From contig CAIYYO010000080.1 of the NCBI GenBank assembly GCA_903930485.1, positions 1 to 7,075 on the forward strand: a DNA stretch of 7,075 nucleotides. The letters run 5' to 3'. The stretch comes from Methanobacteriota archaeon. GTDB taxonomy: Archaea; Altiarchaeota; Altiarchaeia; IMC4; QMZM01. Positions 1-5,906 of the stretch are shown here, one piece after another; positions within the stretch are counted from its first letter, which is position 1; every line of letters begins with the position of its first letter. The notes beneath the pieces are model-generated. The model saw only the letters and a list, made by a program, of their open reading frames with translations, had not been told where the DNA came from and searched no databases. The position numbers were made by a program, and so were the translations under genes.

Positions 1-285
1 CTGGCGTTGATAGCATATTCTCAGCCTATAAAGCAGTCGGAGATCATTAAGCAGAGAGGCAACGGAGCCTATAAATACATCAAGAAGCTTAAGGAGGCCG
101 AGCTTATCGAGACCCATAAGAGCAGCAGGACAAAGGTCATAACTGTTACGAACAAATTCAAGGACTATTTCCAGATACAGGACATGAAAGAAATAAGGGA
201 TAAGATCCCTCCTGAGCTGCTTAAAGAAGACCCCCTCCCTGAACCGGCTCCTGAAGGAAATATTGAAGAAAATATGCCGGAGTAG
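1..285 (+). CDS. scpB: ScpB-like chromosome segregation/condensation protein, C-terminal end (5' partial)
   Basis: The frame is open from the first base, so only the last 94 residues are present and the true start lies left of the window. The opening residues, LALIAYSQPIKQSEIIKQRG, followed by a helix (AYKYIKKLKEAELIE) and a strand-rich wing, match from memory the second winged-helix domain of archaeal ScpB. In that family this stretch reads roughly LALIAYKQP...RG..AY..IK.L...G. ScpB works with the kleisin ScpA and SMC in condensing and segregating chromosomes in the cytoplasm. After the wing (about residue 60) comes an acidic, proline-rich tail, probably disordered. The usual partner scpA would be expected upstream but is not visible. 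The gene ends in GAG TAG inside an inverted repeat shared with the convergent fae-hps gene. Another winged-helix regulator is possible but less likely. Confidence 0.72.
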   Translation: MALIAYSQPIKQSEIIKQRGNGAYKYIKKLKEAELIETHKSSRTKVITVTNKFKDYFQIQDMKEIRDKIPPELLKEDPLPEPAPEGNIEENMPE

Positions 286-298
286 ACGTTTTCTACTC
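280..298. terminator. Bidirectional terminator-like inverted repeat over two convergent stop codons
   Basis: GAGTAGA (280-286), a 5-base loop CGTTT, then TCTACTC (292-298) form a perfect 7-bp stem. The scpB stop TAG (283-285) lies in the left arm and the fae-hps stop (CTA at 293-295, read as TAG on the minus strand) in the right arm. Both genes therefore end in GAG-TAG. No long T run follows directly, but both downstream sides are pyrimidine-rich. A termination or mRNA 3'-end role is inferred from position only. Confidence 0.45.
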
Positions 299-1474
299 GA
301 CGTGCACTCTCTTCAAGTCTATGTCTTCCCCGAGCAGGTTCACGAATAATTCCGTCGACCTCTCAATGTCTTTCGATTGGGTGATGAATCTTCCGACTAT
401 TATGATGTCCGCCCCCTCCTTCAATGCCGCAGGCGCGGTGTCCGGCTCAATCCCCCCAGCGACGGATATCAAAACGTTCGGGAACTCCTTCTTGATCTTG
501 CTTATCCACTCGAAGCGGTGCTTTTCTTTCTTCTCCGAGTCGACGCTCCTATGCAGGATGACGATCTCCGGCGGTTCCTTCAGGCCTGTAAGCATTTTTA
601 CCGGGTCCGGGACGTTCATTGTGTCCACCACAGCATATATGCCGAGCCTTTTTGCTTCGTAGATGAATTTGTCCAAGACTTCGACGGTGGCAAGGCCGGA
701 TGCGACGACTGCGTCGGCTGTTTCGTCGAACGCCATGTCCACTTCGACCTGTCCGACGTCAAGGGTCTTCAGGTCAGCGATTATGAAGGCGTCTTTTGCT
801 ACGGTTCTAAGCTCGGATATGACTCTTACGCCGTATTTCTTTATCAGGGGCGTGCCGGCTTCAAGGATTATCTTGTCGCTCATAGGCAGGTCTTCCAGAA
901 CTTTTTTTGCCTTATCGATGTCCGGCGCGTCGAGAGCGATTTGCAAGTACGGCGCGTTCCATTTAGGAAGCCTCGGGACCCTGAAGCCCATTATCGGGTG
1001 GATCGCGCGGTCTTTTTCGAACATCACTTTTTCAAGCGACGGCTGGTCGCCTAATGCCCTTTTGAGTGCCAATTTGGTTGCCCCGTAATTATATTGGAAA
1101 ATCTTCCGATAATCTTTTGCCTCAGGATGTATGAAGACTGAGACGATGACTACCCATTCGTCGACCTTGTCTTTGGGGATGATGCCTTCTTCGACCGAGT
1201 CTGCTATGGCTTTGGCGACTGCCGCCTGTGCCGGGCCGAATATCTTTGTCGCGTCTTCCATGTGGCCGACGGTCACCTTGGGGACGATGAGCGTATATGG
1301 CTTGCACGGGAGGTTGGGCCGGATGACCGAGATAAGAGGCGTATGCCCCACGGAAAGGTTGGTTATCCCGTTCGCAAAAGCCTGGCCGATTACGCCTTCC
1401 CGTTCGCCTATCAATAAGTCGACGTGAGCTACTTCACTGTTTTTTCCTACGAGCGCTTCTCCTATTTTGAACAT
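293..1474 (-). CDS. fae-hps: Bifunctional formaldehyde-activating enzyme / 3-hexulose-6-phosphate synthase (Fae-Hps)
   Basis: This 393-residue cytoplasmic fusion enzyme matches the usual archaeal Fae-Hps length of about 390. Residues 1-160 are the Fae domain: IGEALVG, then EVAHVDLLIG with the conserved His17, then IRPNLPCKP, FGPAQAAVAKA and YNYGATKLA. Fae condenses formaldehyde with tetrahydromethanopterin (H4MPT). Residues about 176-393 are the Hps TIM barrel of the OMP decarboxylase superfamily: YLQIALD, EAGTPLIKKYG, the DLKTLD metal/catalytic motif (234-239), HR at 308-309, VAGG and IIVGR. Hps interconverts ribulose 5-phosphate plus formaldehyde with hexulose 6-phosphate. In archaea it often runs toward pentose formation, Fae then disposing of the formaldehyde. 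The ATG at 1474 is preferred to an in-frame TTG at 1501: the family begins MF.IGEAL, and GGTG sits 5 bases upstream. The gene is transcribed divergently from the protease. Whether the cell makes H4MPT cannot be judged here. Confidence 0.96.
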   Translation of the reverse strand: MFKIGEALVGKNSEVAHVDLLIGEREGVIGQAFANGITNLSVGHTPLISVIRPNLPCKPYTLIVPKVTVGHMEDATKIFGPAQAAVAKAIADSVEEGIIPKDKVDEWVVIVSVFIHPEAKDYRKIFQYNYGATKLALKRALGDQPSLEKVMFEKDRAIHPIMGFRVPRLPKWNAPYLQIALDAPDIDKAKKVLEDLPMSDKIILEAGTPLIKKYGVRVISELRTVAKDAFIIADLKTLDVGQVEVDMAFDETADAVVASGLATVEVLDKFIYEAKRLGIYAVVDTMNVPDPVKMLTGLKEPPEIVILHRSVDSEKKEKHRFEWISKIKKEFPNVLISVAGGIEPDTAPAALKEGADIIIVGRFITQSKDIERSTELFVNLLGEDIDLKRVHVE

Positions 1475-1479
1475 CTTTG

Positions 1480-1483
1480 CACC
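1480..1483 (-). promoter_or_regulatory. Ribosome binding site for fae-hps
   Basis: The minus strand reads GGTG, then 5 bases, then ATG at 1474. This matches part of the archaeal Shine-Dalgarno sequence GGAGGTGATCC and supports the ATG start over the upstream TTG at 1501. Confidence 0.4.
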
Positions 1484-1510
1484 GTGTATTAGATTAAGCA
1501 ATTAAAGTAA

Positions 1511-1537
1511 GATATATCTGGTCTTATGGATTTAAAT
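1511..1537 (-). promoter_or_regulatory. Candidate promoter region for fae-hps (two TATA-like boxes)
   Basis: Two candidate TATA boxes face the fae-hps start: GATATATC (1511-1518) and TTTAAAT (1531-1537, inside the palindrome GATTTAAATC at 1529-1538). With the usual archaeal spacing of about 25 bases from box to transcript start, the first predicts a leader of about 15 bases and the second about 35. Both would keep the GGTG site. The sequence alone does not decide between them. Confidence 0.4.
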
Positions 1538-1573
1538 CACGCTTTTTTTGTTAATCTAAAAATGCCTAAAACC

Positions 1574-1581
1574 TTTTTATA
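1574..1581 (+). promoter_or_regulatory. TATA box for the papain-like protease unit
   Basis: TTTTTATA is preceded by an A-rich stretch (CCTAAAACC) that could serve as the BRE. It lies about 38 bases before the ATG at 1616, so transcription should start near 1603. That leaves a short leader that still holds the GTGATC ribosome binding site at 1607-1612. Confidence 0.55.
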
Positions 1582-1606
1582 CTGGGAGCAGTAAAATACT
1601 TATAGT

Positions 1607-1612
1607 GTGATC
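1607..1612 (+). promoter_or_regulatory. Ribosome binding site of the protease gene
   Basis: GTGATC matches the downstream half of the archaeal Shine-Dalgarno sequence GGAGGTGATCC. It sits 3 bases before the ATG at 1616, which is a fitting distance for a match using that half of the sequence. Confidence 0.45.
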
Positions 1613-1615
1613 TAA

Positions 1616-3574
1616 ATGGTCAAGCATGTTTTTTTTCCACTGTTTTTTCTTATTCTGCTTTCATGCCTCTCTTACGGCGCTTCTCAGATCGCATCTAATG
1701 AAGCGGGCGCTGGTCCGGCGTTGCCCTATGAATCCAAGTCCATTACCGGGTCGGATTACGTTGACGCGTATTTCGTGGTCTACGGGGATGTGGTCTCCGG
1801 CGGGAAAAAGTTCAGCCAGAAGGAGTTGAACGATGTCGTTTTGTATTATCTTTCCAACGATGAAACGGCCTTGTCTGAAAACCTCTGGGACAAGGGTCCG
1901 AGTTCCGGGGAATCCATTGAATCGATATTGACTCGCGCTAATGCAAGGTTTGGAAGCCGCTGGTCTTATTGTTATATGGCGACGAGCATAGACTATTTAC
2001 CCTGCTGCGTCGACAGGACGGTCCAGAGGGGTTACTGCTACGAGTATAAGACCTGCAGGGGAGGCACATGCGTCGACGTTGATTGCAGCCGGTATACTTG
2101 CGGGGACGGAATGTGCGAATGGGGGGAAGGAGACGAAAACAGCCCCTGCTGCTGCTCTCAGGACTGCGGAGTTCAATGTAATAACGTCACTACTACGACA
2201 TCGGGAGGCACCACGACAACGGGAGCCACTACCACGACGAGTCCTTCAGGCAGTTGTACCTTCCCTGACGGCAGCCCGGTTCCCTGGCAGTGCGGAGACG
2301 GCGAATGCGATATCCTGCCGTGGCCTTTCTGGAGGCTTTCGGAGAATAATCCTAATAGTCCCTGCTGTTGCGAGGCAGACTGTTGGATTAAATGCAACGG
2401 AGGGACGACTACGACGACTCAGAGCGGGACGACAACGACTGCGGTCACCACTACGACGCTCCCGTCCGGCAGTTGCGCGTTCCCTGACGGTACTCCTGTT
2501 CCCTGGACGTGTGGGGACGGTTTCTGCGACTCCATTGGCTGGCCTTTCTGGAGGCTTTCCGAGAACAACCCAAATAGCCCCTGCTGCTGTGAAGCGGATT
2601 GCTGGGTCAAATGCAGAGGCGGCACGACCACGACTACGTCCGGGACGACGACAACAGGTCCGTCCACTTCCACAACCAGTACGGCGGAAACGACTACGAC
2701 CTCGTCCGTGACCACCACTACTTCTACTGTAGGCACGACCACCACGACGGCCGAAACCACCTTGACAGGGGCTACGACAACGACACAGGAAGGCGGCTCG
2801 ACCACTACGACATCATCTTCTTCAACGTCTACCACGACTACGACCTCCACGACCTCGACCACTATGAGCGCGTGCGACGATTACAAGCAAAACGGCAAAC
2901 TGCCTGCGAAATGGGACCTGCGCAACGTCAACGGAGTGAACTACATAACTCCCGTGAGAGACCAGGGACAATGCGGCTCGTGCTGGGCTTTCGGAGCCAT
3001 CGGCGCCATGGAGGGGACATATAATTTCGAACAGAATAAGTCTACAGACATCGATCTGTCCGAGCAGGACATCGTCTCGTGCGACAATACCGAACACGGA
3101 TGCGACGGGGGCTTCTCTTCAAGGGTGTATACATACTTGAAGACTTCGACGGTATGCGATGAAACATGTTTCCCCTATAAAGCCCAGGATATTTCATGCT
3201 CGCAGAAATGCGCTTGGAATAAGAACGGCTGGAAGGTGTCTTCGGAAGAGAGGCCCGGCACCGTTGATGCGGCCAAAGGCCGTTTGATATGCGGGGGCCC
3301 GATAGCAGTGTGTTCCAATGCCTGGATGCATTGCATTACTCTGATAGCTTATGACGACGACAGCAGCATATGCCAGAATAACTACGGGTCAAAGGGCTGC
3401 TGGATAATCAAAAACAGCTGGGGCATCTTTAACGGCGTGGATCAGTATTGCGGAGTGTACAATGAGGGCGGATACGGATACATACCTTATACCGGTTTTA
3501 AATGCAGCGACATAGTTGAGGGCGCGGCTGGGCTCTACGTGCCTGACGGCCCTGTAGGGATAATAGCTCCTTAA
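1616..3574 (+). CDS. Secreted papain-like (C1A) cysteine protease with cysteine modules and Thr-rich stalks
   Basis: This 652-residue secreted protein begins with a signal peptide (hydrophobic 5-20, likely cut after YGA at 22). Residues 45-118 form an unrecognised N-terminal region. A CCVD cysteine module (119-147) and three CGDG modules follow (about 157-188, 211-260, 284-333), separated by Thr tracts at 192-210 and 263-283. A roughly 80-residue Thr/Ser stalk (336-417) leads to the protease domain (about 420-640). The catalytic set is intact: Gln450 for the oxyanion hole, Cys456 in QCGSCWAF, His572 in MHCITLIAY and Asn600 in KNSWG. The structural motifs LSEQDIVSCD and GCDGG are also present. 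The classic I29 propeptide is not evident. There is no C-terminal membrane span or recognised sorting motif, so anchoring may depend on a partner. The next gene starts 4 bases later. The fold assignment is firm; substrate and location beyond secretion are inferred. Confidence 0.93.
   Translation: MVKHVFFPLFFLILLSCLSYGASQIASNEAGAGPALPYESKSITGSDYVDAYFVVYGDVVSGGKKFSQKELNDVVLYYLSNDETALSENLWDKGPSSGESIESILTRANARFGSRWSYCYMATSIDYLPCCVDRTVQRGYCYEYKTCRGGTCVDVDCSRYTCGDGMCEWGEGDENSPCCCSQDCGVQCNNVTTTTSGGTTTTGATTTTSPSGSCTFPDGSPVPWQCGDGECDILPWPFWRLSENNPNSPCCCEADCWIKCNGGTTTTTQSGTTTTAVTTTTLPSGSCAFPDGTPVPWTCGDGFCDSIGWPFWRLSENNPNSPCCCEADCWVKCRGGTTTTTSGTTTTGPSTSTTSTAETTTTSSVTTTTSTVGTTTTTAETTLTGATTTTQEGGSTTTTSSSSTSTTTTTSTTSTTMSACDDYKQNGKLPAKWDLRNVNGVNYITPVRDQGQCGSCWAFGAIGAMEGTYNFEQNKSTDIDLSEQDIVSCDNTEHGCDGGFSSRVYTYLKTSTVCDETCFPYKAQDISCSQKCAWNKNGWKVSSEERPGTVDAAKGRLICGGPIAVCSNAWMHCITLIAYDDDSSICQNNYGSKGCWIIKNSWGIFNGVDQYCGVYNEGGYGYIPYTGFKCSDIVEGAAGLYVPDGPVGIIAP
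1970..2056 (+). repeat. CCVD cysteine module in the protease, shared with the gene at 6617-7075
   Basis: Residues 119-147 run CYM-x-T, a short gap, P-CC-VD-x-T-x3-G-x-C-x5-C. The same order and spacing occurs twice in the cysteine-rich protein encoded at 6617-7075 on the other strand (6785-6874 and 6656-6745). The CC-x9-C-x5-C spacing is identical in all three, so a common origin is likely. The module's function is unknown. Confidence 0.6.
2084..2179 (+). repeat. CGDG cysteine module 1 of the protease
   Basis: Residues 157-188 hold CGDGMC (162-167), an acidic stretch, SPCCC (176-180) and a closing DC at 183-184. It is a shorter, diverged version of modules 2 and 3, lacking their tryptophan-rich insert. 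It resembles the CGDGxC...GEN..NCP.DC module seen in many archaeal surface proteins, but with CCC in place of one cysteine. Confidence 0.65.
2246..2395 (+). repeat. CGDG cysteine module 2 (tandem copy, 50 residues)
   Basis: Residues 211-260 are identical to module 3 at 42 of 50 positions by hand alignment. Of those 42 shared residues, 19 use a different codon, so protein sequence has been kept while DNA drifted. The module starts GSCTFPDGS, continues with CGDGEC and a WPFWRL insert, and ends SPCCCEADC. It is flanked by Thr tracts. Confidence 0.85.
2465..2614 (+). repeat. CGDG cysteine module 3 (tandem copy, 50 residues)
   Basis: Residues 284-333 are the second copy of the 50-residue module, 219 bases (73 residues) downstream of module 2. 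The eight replacements lie outside the cysteines, which are all conserved. The Thr tract before each copy belongs to the repeating unit. Confidence 0.85.
2621..2866 (+). repeat. Low-complexity Thr/Ser stalk coding tract
   Basis: This codes for about 80 residues, mostly Thr and Ser in runs of four or five Thr split by short G, A, E or V spacers. All four Thr codons (ACG, ACC, ACT, ACA) are mixed, so it is selected as protein rather than being a pure DNA microsatellite. Such tracts usually act as extended, O-glycosylated spacers. Glycosylation here is inferred. Confidence 0.8.
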
Positions 3575-3578
3575 AAAA

Positions 3579-4238
3579 ATGAAAACAAACGGAATTTTGT
3601 TATTGGCTTTGCTTTTGTCACTCTCACTATGGGCGATTCCGGCGTATGCTTTACGGAACCCCTCGGCCGTTTATTGTCAATCCCTCGGATACACCTATGA
3701 GACAAGGGAGACTCCGGAAGGGACGGTAGGATCCTGCAGAATTTCCGGCTCGGTAGAGTGCAATGCATGGGATTTCCTCCAGGGAAAATGCGGGACCGAT
3801 TACAGCTACTGTGCGAGTAAGGGCTATAAACAAAAGGCCGGAACCGGACGTGAATGCGGCGTGGATAGTCCGAATGCTCGATGCCTCTTGTGCATCCTGC
3901 CTGACGGCAGCAGCCGGGAAGTAAGCGGCCTCATGGATTTGAACGTTGCAGAAGGAAGGTGCGGCGACGGCTCATGTACTGTAGGCGAAAATTATCAAAA
4001 CTGCCCTAAGGACTGTCCGGTAGGTCCCAAGACTATAAAGTACAAATACTGGGGCGACTTAGAAAACGAAACGGCGGCTACAGTTACGACAAATGAGAAA
4101 GGGCATGTTTCGACGACCGTTCCAACGAACAATGTCGGTTCATCTGCATCCTCTTTTTACATAATCCTCGTCGTGTTGGTCTTATTGATCGTCCTATTCT
4201 TCGGCTTAAAGATATTGAAGAATCAAGGGAAAAGATAG
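3579..4238 (+). CDS. Membrane-anchored surface protein with DUF333 and CGDG modules
   Basis: This 219-residue protein has a signal peptide at 1-24 (likely cut after AYA). A DUF333-like domain spans about 27-71: NPSAVYCQSLGY, then GSCRISGS, then WDFLQGKCG, the typical NP..YC...G / G.C / W.F..G.C pattern. A diverged second copy may follow at about 75-122 (YCASKGY...CILPDGS). A standard CGDG module comes next (CGDGSC at 128-133, GEN, NCPKDC ending at Cys146), then a Thr-rich spacer and a membrane span at about 191-210 with a short basic tail (KNQGKR). The topology is therefore an outside domain with a C-terminal anchor. It begins 4 bases after the protease stop with no good ribosome binding site at normal spacing, suggesting translational coupling. 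Sharing the CGDG module with the unanchored protease suggests a possible docking partner, which is inference. DUF333 has no established function. Confidence 0.85.
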   Translation: MKTNGILLLALLLSLSLWAIPAYALRNPSAVYCQSLGYTYETRETPEGTVGSCRISGSVECNAWDFLQGKCGTDYSYCASKGYKQKAGTGRECGVDSPNARCLLCILPDGSSREVSGLMDLNVAEGRCGDGSCTVGENYQNCPKDCPVGPKTIKYKYWGDLENETAATVTTNEKGHVSTTVPTNNVGSSASSFYIILVVLVLLIVLFFGLKILKNQGKR

Positions 4239-4259
4239 AAATATGTTTTTGATTTCTAT
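4235..4259. terminator. Second bidirectional inverted repeat over convergent stop codons
   Basis: ATAGAAAT (4235-4242), a 9-base loop containing TTTTT, then ATTTCTAT (4252-4259) form a perfect 8-bp stem. The plus-strand stop TAG (4236-4238) lies in one arm and the minus-strand stop (4256-4258) in the other. On the plus strand T5 in the loop and T6 at 4268-4273 fit archaeal T-run termination of the protease unit. The layout mirrors the repeat at 280-298. Confidence 0.5.
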
Positions 4260-4595
4260 TCAAACGCTTTTTTCACGTCGGGCCTGAATGAATATGGGCA
4301 GCAGTAGACGTATAATACTGTACTGATTATCAGCATGGCCGGATTCAGCATTCCGTATAAGAAGAGCGAGGCGGCGATGAATAGCGCCGTGAGCAGTCTC
4401 TCGGCCTTCAGGGCTAATTTATTCAGCGACCACAGCGCATATGCAAGGACAGGGTGAACGAGGCAGTATACCCGAAATAATGGTATGCGCAAGTCCCCCT
4501 GACCTCTGCCGAAATAAAGTTCATTCAATAGCCCCAAGGCCCCGGTCGCCAGAAAAGACCATGAGCACCAGCTCGAAGGGCCTGCCTTTGCTCAT
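4256..4595 (-). CDS. Small multi-span membrane protein, interrupted by an apparent one-base frameshift
   Basis: The family is not recognised. The natural start is an ATG at 4595 that overlaps the pgk stop as ATGA, with AGGA just upstream. That frame begins MSKGRPFELVLMVF but stops after 24 residues (TGA at 4521-4523). The frame running from the pgk stop to 4256 is open and gives a hydrophobic protein with no ATG near its beginning. Removing one T from the TTTT run (AAAA at 4553-4556 on the plus strand) joins them into a 112-residue protein reading ...LVLMVF-LATGALGLLNELYF.... It then has about three or four membrane spans (near 7-28, 36-60 and 68-100) and a basic C-terminus. Explanations are a sequencing or assembly error, a real mutation, or programmed slippage. 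A shorter protein starting at TTG 4537 (93 residues) is the alternative. Co-transcription with pgk is likely. Confidence 0.6.
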
Positions 4596-5806
4596 GCTTT
4601 CCTGCGCAGTATCTCCACGGCCGGAAGCTTGTATCCCGCGAGCAGGCTGATCGACGCGCCTCCGCCGCTGCTTATGTGGGTTATCTTGTCTTCAAGGTTG
4701 AGGTCGCGGGCTGCTGCTACAAGGTGTCCTCCGCCGACGATGGCGTATGCCTTGGAATTCGCGACTTCCTTCATCACTTCTATCGTTCCGATGGCGTAGT
4801 TCTTGTCTTCGAAGAGGCCGAGGGCTCCTTTGGCGTATATGGTGCCGCATTTTCTGATTATCTCCTTGTATTTGTCGATGGTCTGGCTTCCTATGTCTTT
4901 TATCATGAACCTTGTGGGGAGGCTGCTGACCATTATCTCCGTCCTTATGCCGTTCTGATCTACTGCCAAGTCTATGGGAAGTATTATCTTGTCTTCGTAC
5001 TTGGCCAGGAGCTCTTTTGCGAAGTCTATTTGTTCGACCATCTTTTTACCGCGGATGAATTCGATATTCGGGTCTCCTATCCGGTAGTTCTTGGCAGCCA
5101 GGAATATATTTGCGACGAGGCCGCCGGTTAAGATGTAGTCAATCCCGTTCTCGAGGGCTTTCTGTATCGCTTTGAAGGAGTCGTCTGCCTTGGTCCCTCC
5201 GAGTATGAAGGCGACTGGCTTTTTAGGCTTCTTCAGGACGTCGTCGATGGTCCTGATCTCTTTCTCCATCAGCCTTCCCGCGACCGACGGCATGACGACT
5301 GGGAATCCGACAAGGGTGGGCTGGCTTCTGTGGGCCGTCGAGAATGCGTCGTCCACGTACACGTCTGCGACGGTCTTCAGTTTCTGCACAAGTATCGTCG
5401 TAGCCTGGGCGTCGGCTGGTCTATCAAGATTCTCTTCTGAATAGAACCTGACGTTCTCAAGGAGTATGATGTCGCCGTATGTCATTTTCTTTATCTCGTT
5501 CAGCGCGTACGAAGAGAAGATGCTGTCGACGTATTTCACTTTATAGCCGGTGATCTCGGCAAGCTTTTTGGCGTGGGTCTCGAGGGTCGTGAAATCCGGG
5601 TCACCCGGCCTTCCCTGGTGGGCCATCACGACTATGCGGGCCTTCTTTTTAACCAACTCTTCGATGGTGTCCTTGTGCGACCGGAACCTCCTGTCGTCCA
5701 GCGGCTCATTGGTCTTGGGATCCATCGGCGTGTTTATGTCTATCCTTAAAAGCACGGTCTTTCCATTAAAGTCGTAATCGTTCATCGTCGGCAAGTCTTT
5801 CAGCAT
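4592..5806 (-). CDS. pgk: Phosphoglycerate kinase
   Basis: This is a full-length 404-residue archaeal-type enzyme, close to the usual size of about 400-410. It transfers a phosphate between 1,3-bisphosphoglycerate and ADP in the cytoplasm, reversibly, in glycolysis and gluconeogenesis. The N-terminal substrate domain shows LLRIDINTP (Asp23, Asn25), DDRRFRSH, HQGRPGDPDFTTLE, LLENVRFYSEE and DDAFSTAHRSQPTLVG. The nucleotide domain shows LGGTKADDS, KGALGLFED, VGGGHLVAAA and HISSGGGAS (377-385). The start is the ATG at 5806, which has GAGGT 7 bases upstream, rather than the in-frame TTG at 5824. The stop overlaps the next gene as ATGA, so the membrane-protein gene is probably translated from the same transcript. 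A promoter lies in the gap upstream, after a T-rich terminator. Confidence 0.96.
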   Translation of the reverse strand: MLKDLPTMNDYDFNGKTVLLRIDINTPMDPKTNEPLDDRRFRSHKDTIEELVKKKARIVVMAHQGRPGDPDFTTLETHAKKLAEITGYKVKYVDSIFSSYALNEIKKMTYGDIILLENVRFYSEENLDRPADAQATTILVQKLKTVADVYVDDAFSTAHRSQPTLVGFPVVMPSVAGRLMEKEIRTIDDVLKKPKKPVAFILGGTKADDSFKAIQKALENGIDYILTGGLVANIFLAAKNYRIGDPNIEFIRGKKMVEQIDFAKELLAKYEDKIILPIDLAVDQNGIRTEIMVSSLPTRFMIKDIGSQTIDKYKEIIRKCGTIYAKGALGLFEDKNYAIGTIEVMKEVANSKAYAIVGGGHLVAAARDLNLEDKITHISSGGGASISLLAGYKLPAVEILRRKA

Positions 5807-5813
5807 TTTGTGT

Positions 5814-5818
5814 ACCTC
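5814..5818 (-). promoter_or_regulatory. Ribosome binding site of pgk
   Basis: The minus strand reads GAGGT, then 7 bases, then ATG at 5806. This strong match to the archaeal Shine-Dalgarno sequence sets the start. The TTG at 5824 lies upstream of it and would place the site inside the coding sequence. Confidence 0.7.
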
Positions 5819-5854
5819 AGGCAAAAATCCTTTTGTCTAATTATTGTTTTACGT

Positions 5855-5862
5855 TATTTAGA
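5855..5862 (-). promoter_or_regulatory. Candidate TATA box of pgk
   Basis: The minus strand reads TCTAAATA in an AT-rich stretch between the T-rich terminator of the upstream unit and the pgk start. It is centred about 52 bases before the ATG, predicting a leader of roughly 25-30 bases that includes the GAGGT site. Neighbouring AT-rich octamers cannot be excluded. Confidence 0.4.
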
Positions 5863-5864
5863 AT

Positions 5865-5894
5865 AAAAAAGAAAAAGACAAGAACAAGAAAAAA
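5865..5894 (-). terminator. T-run terminator of the surface-protein unit
   Basis: Starting 12 bases after the TAG at 5907-5909, the minus strand carries T runs of 6, 5 and 6 (complements of A runs at 5889-5894, 5872-5876 and 5865-5870) in an almost pure pyrimidine stretch. Multiple U tracts without a strong stem are typical of intrinsic termination in archaea. It would separate this unit from pgk. Confidence 0.6.
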
Positions 5895-5906
5895 GGCAGA
5901 CGGGCG

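Noticed and set aside
377..1054. 225-residue plus-strand open frame opposite fae-hps
   Set aside because: The opposite strand encodes a near-perfect, full-length Fae-Hps. The antisense frame has odd composition, no ribosome binding site and no recognisable domain.
1649..1681. Possible lipobox (LLSC) in the protease signal peptide
   Set aside because: Leucine at the -2 position is a poor lipobox match, the cysteine lies inside the hydrophobic core, and a normal YGA cleavage site follows a few residues later.
2079..2711. 210-residue Arg/Ala-rich plus-strand frame in the protease gene
   Set aside because: It is a frame-shifted reading of the cysteine-module and Thr codons; the protease frame has signal peptide, repeats and catalytic residues.
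2419..2862. Open minus-strand frame of 147 residues, extremely valine-rich
   Set aside because: It is the reverse complement of the Thr/Ser codon runs (ACN reads as NGT, giving valine). It has no start signal or domain, and lies wholly inside the protease gene.
2189..2866. CRISPR-like or microsatellite array in the repeated region
   Set aside because: The repeats are codon-based and imperfect at DNA level, keep one reading frame and lack uniform spacers, so they are protein repeats.
4676..5131. 151-residue plus-strand open frame opposite pgk
   Set aside because: It is the antisense shadow of conserved pgk codons, with no start signals of its own.
5807..5824. TTG start for pgk at 5824, adding six residues
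   Set aside because: The GAGGT ribosome binding site lies between this TTG and the ATG at 5806, correctly spaced for the ATG.
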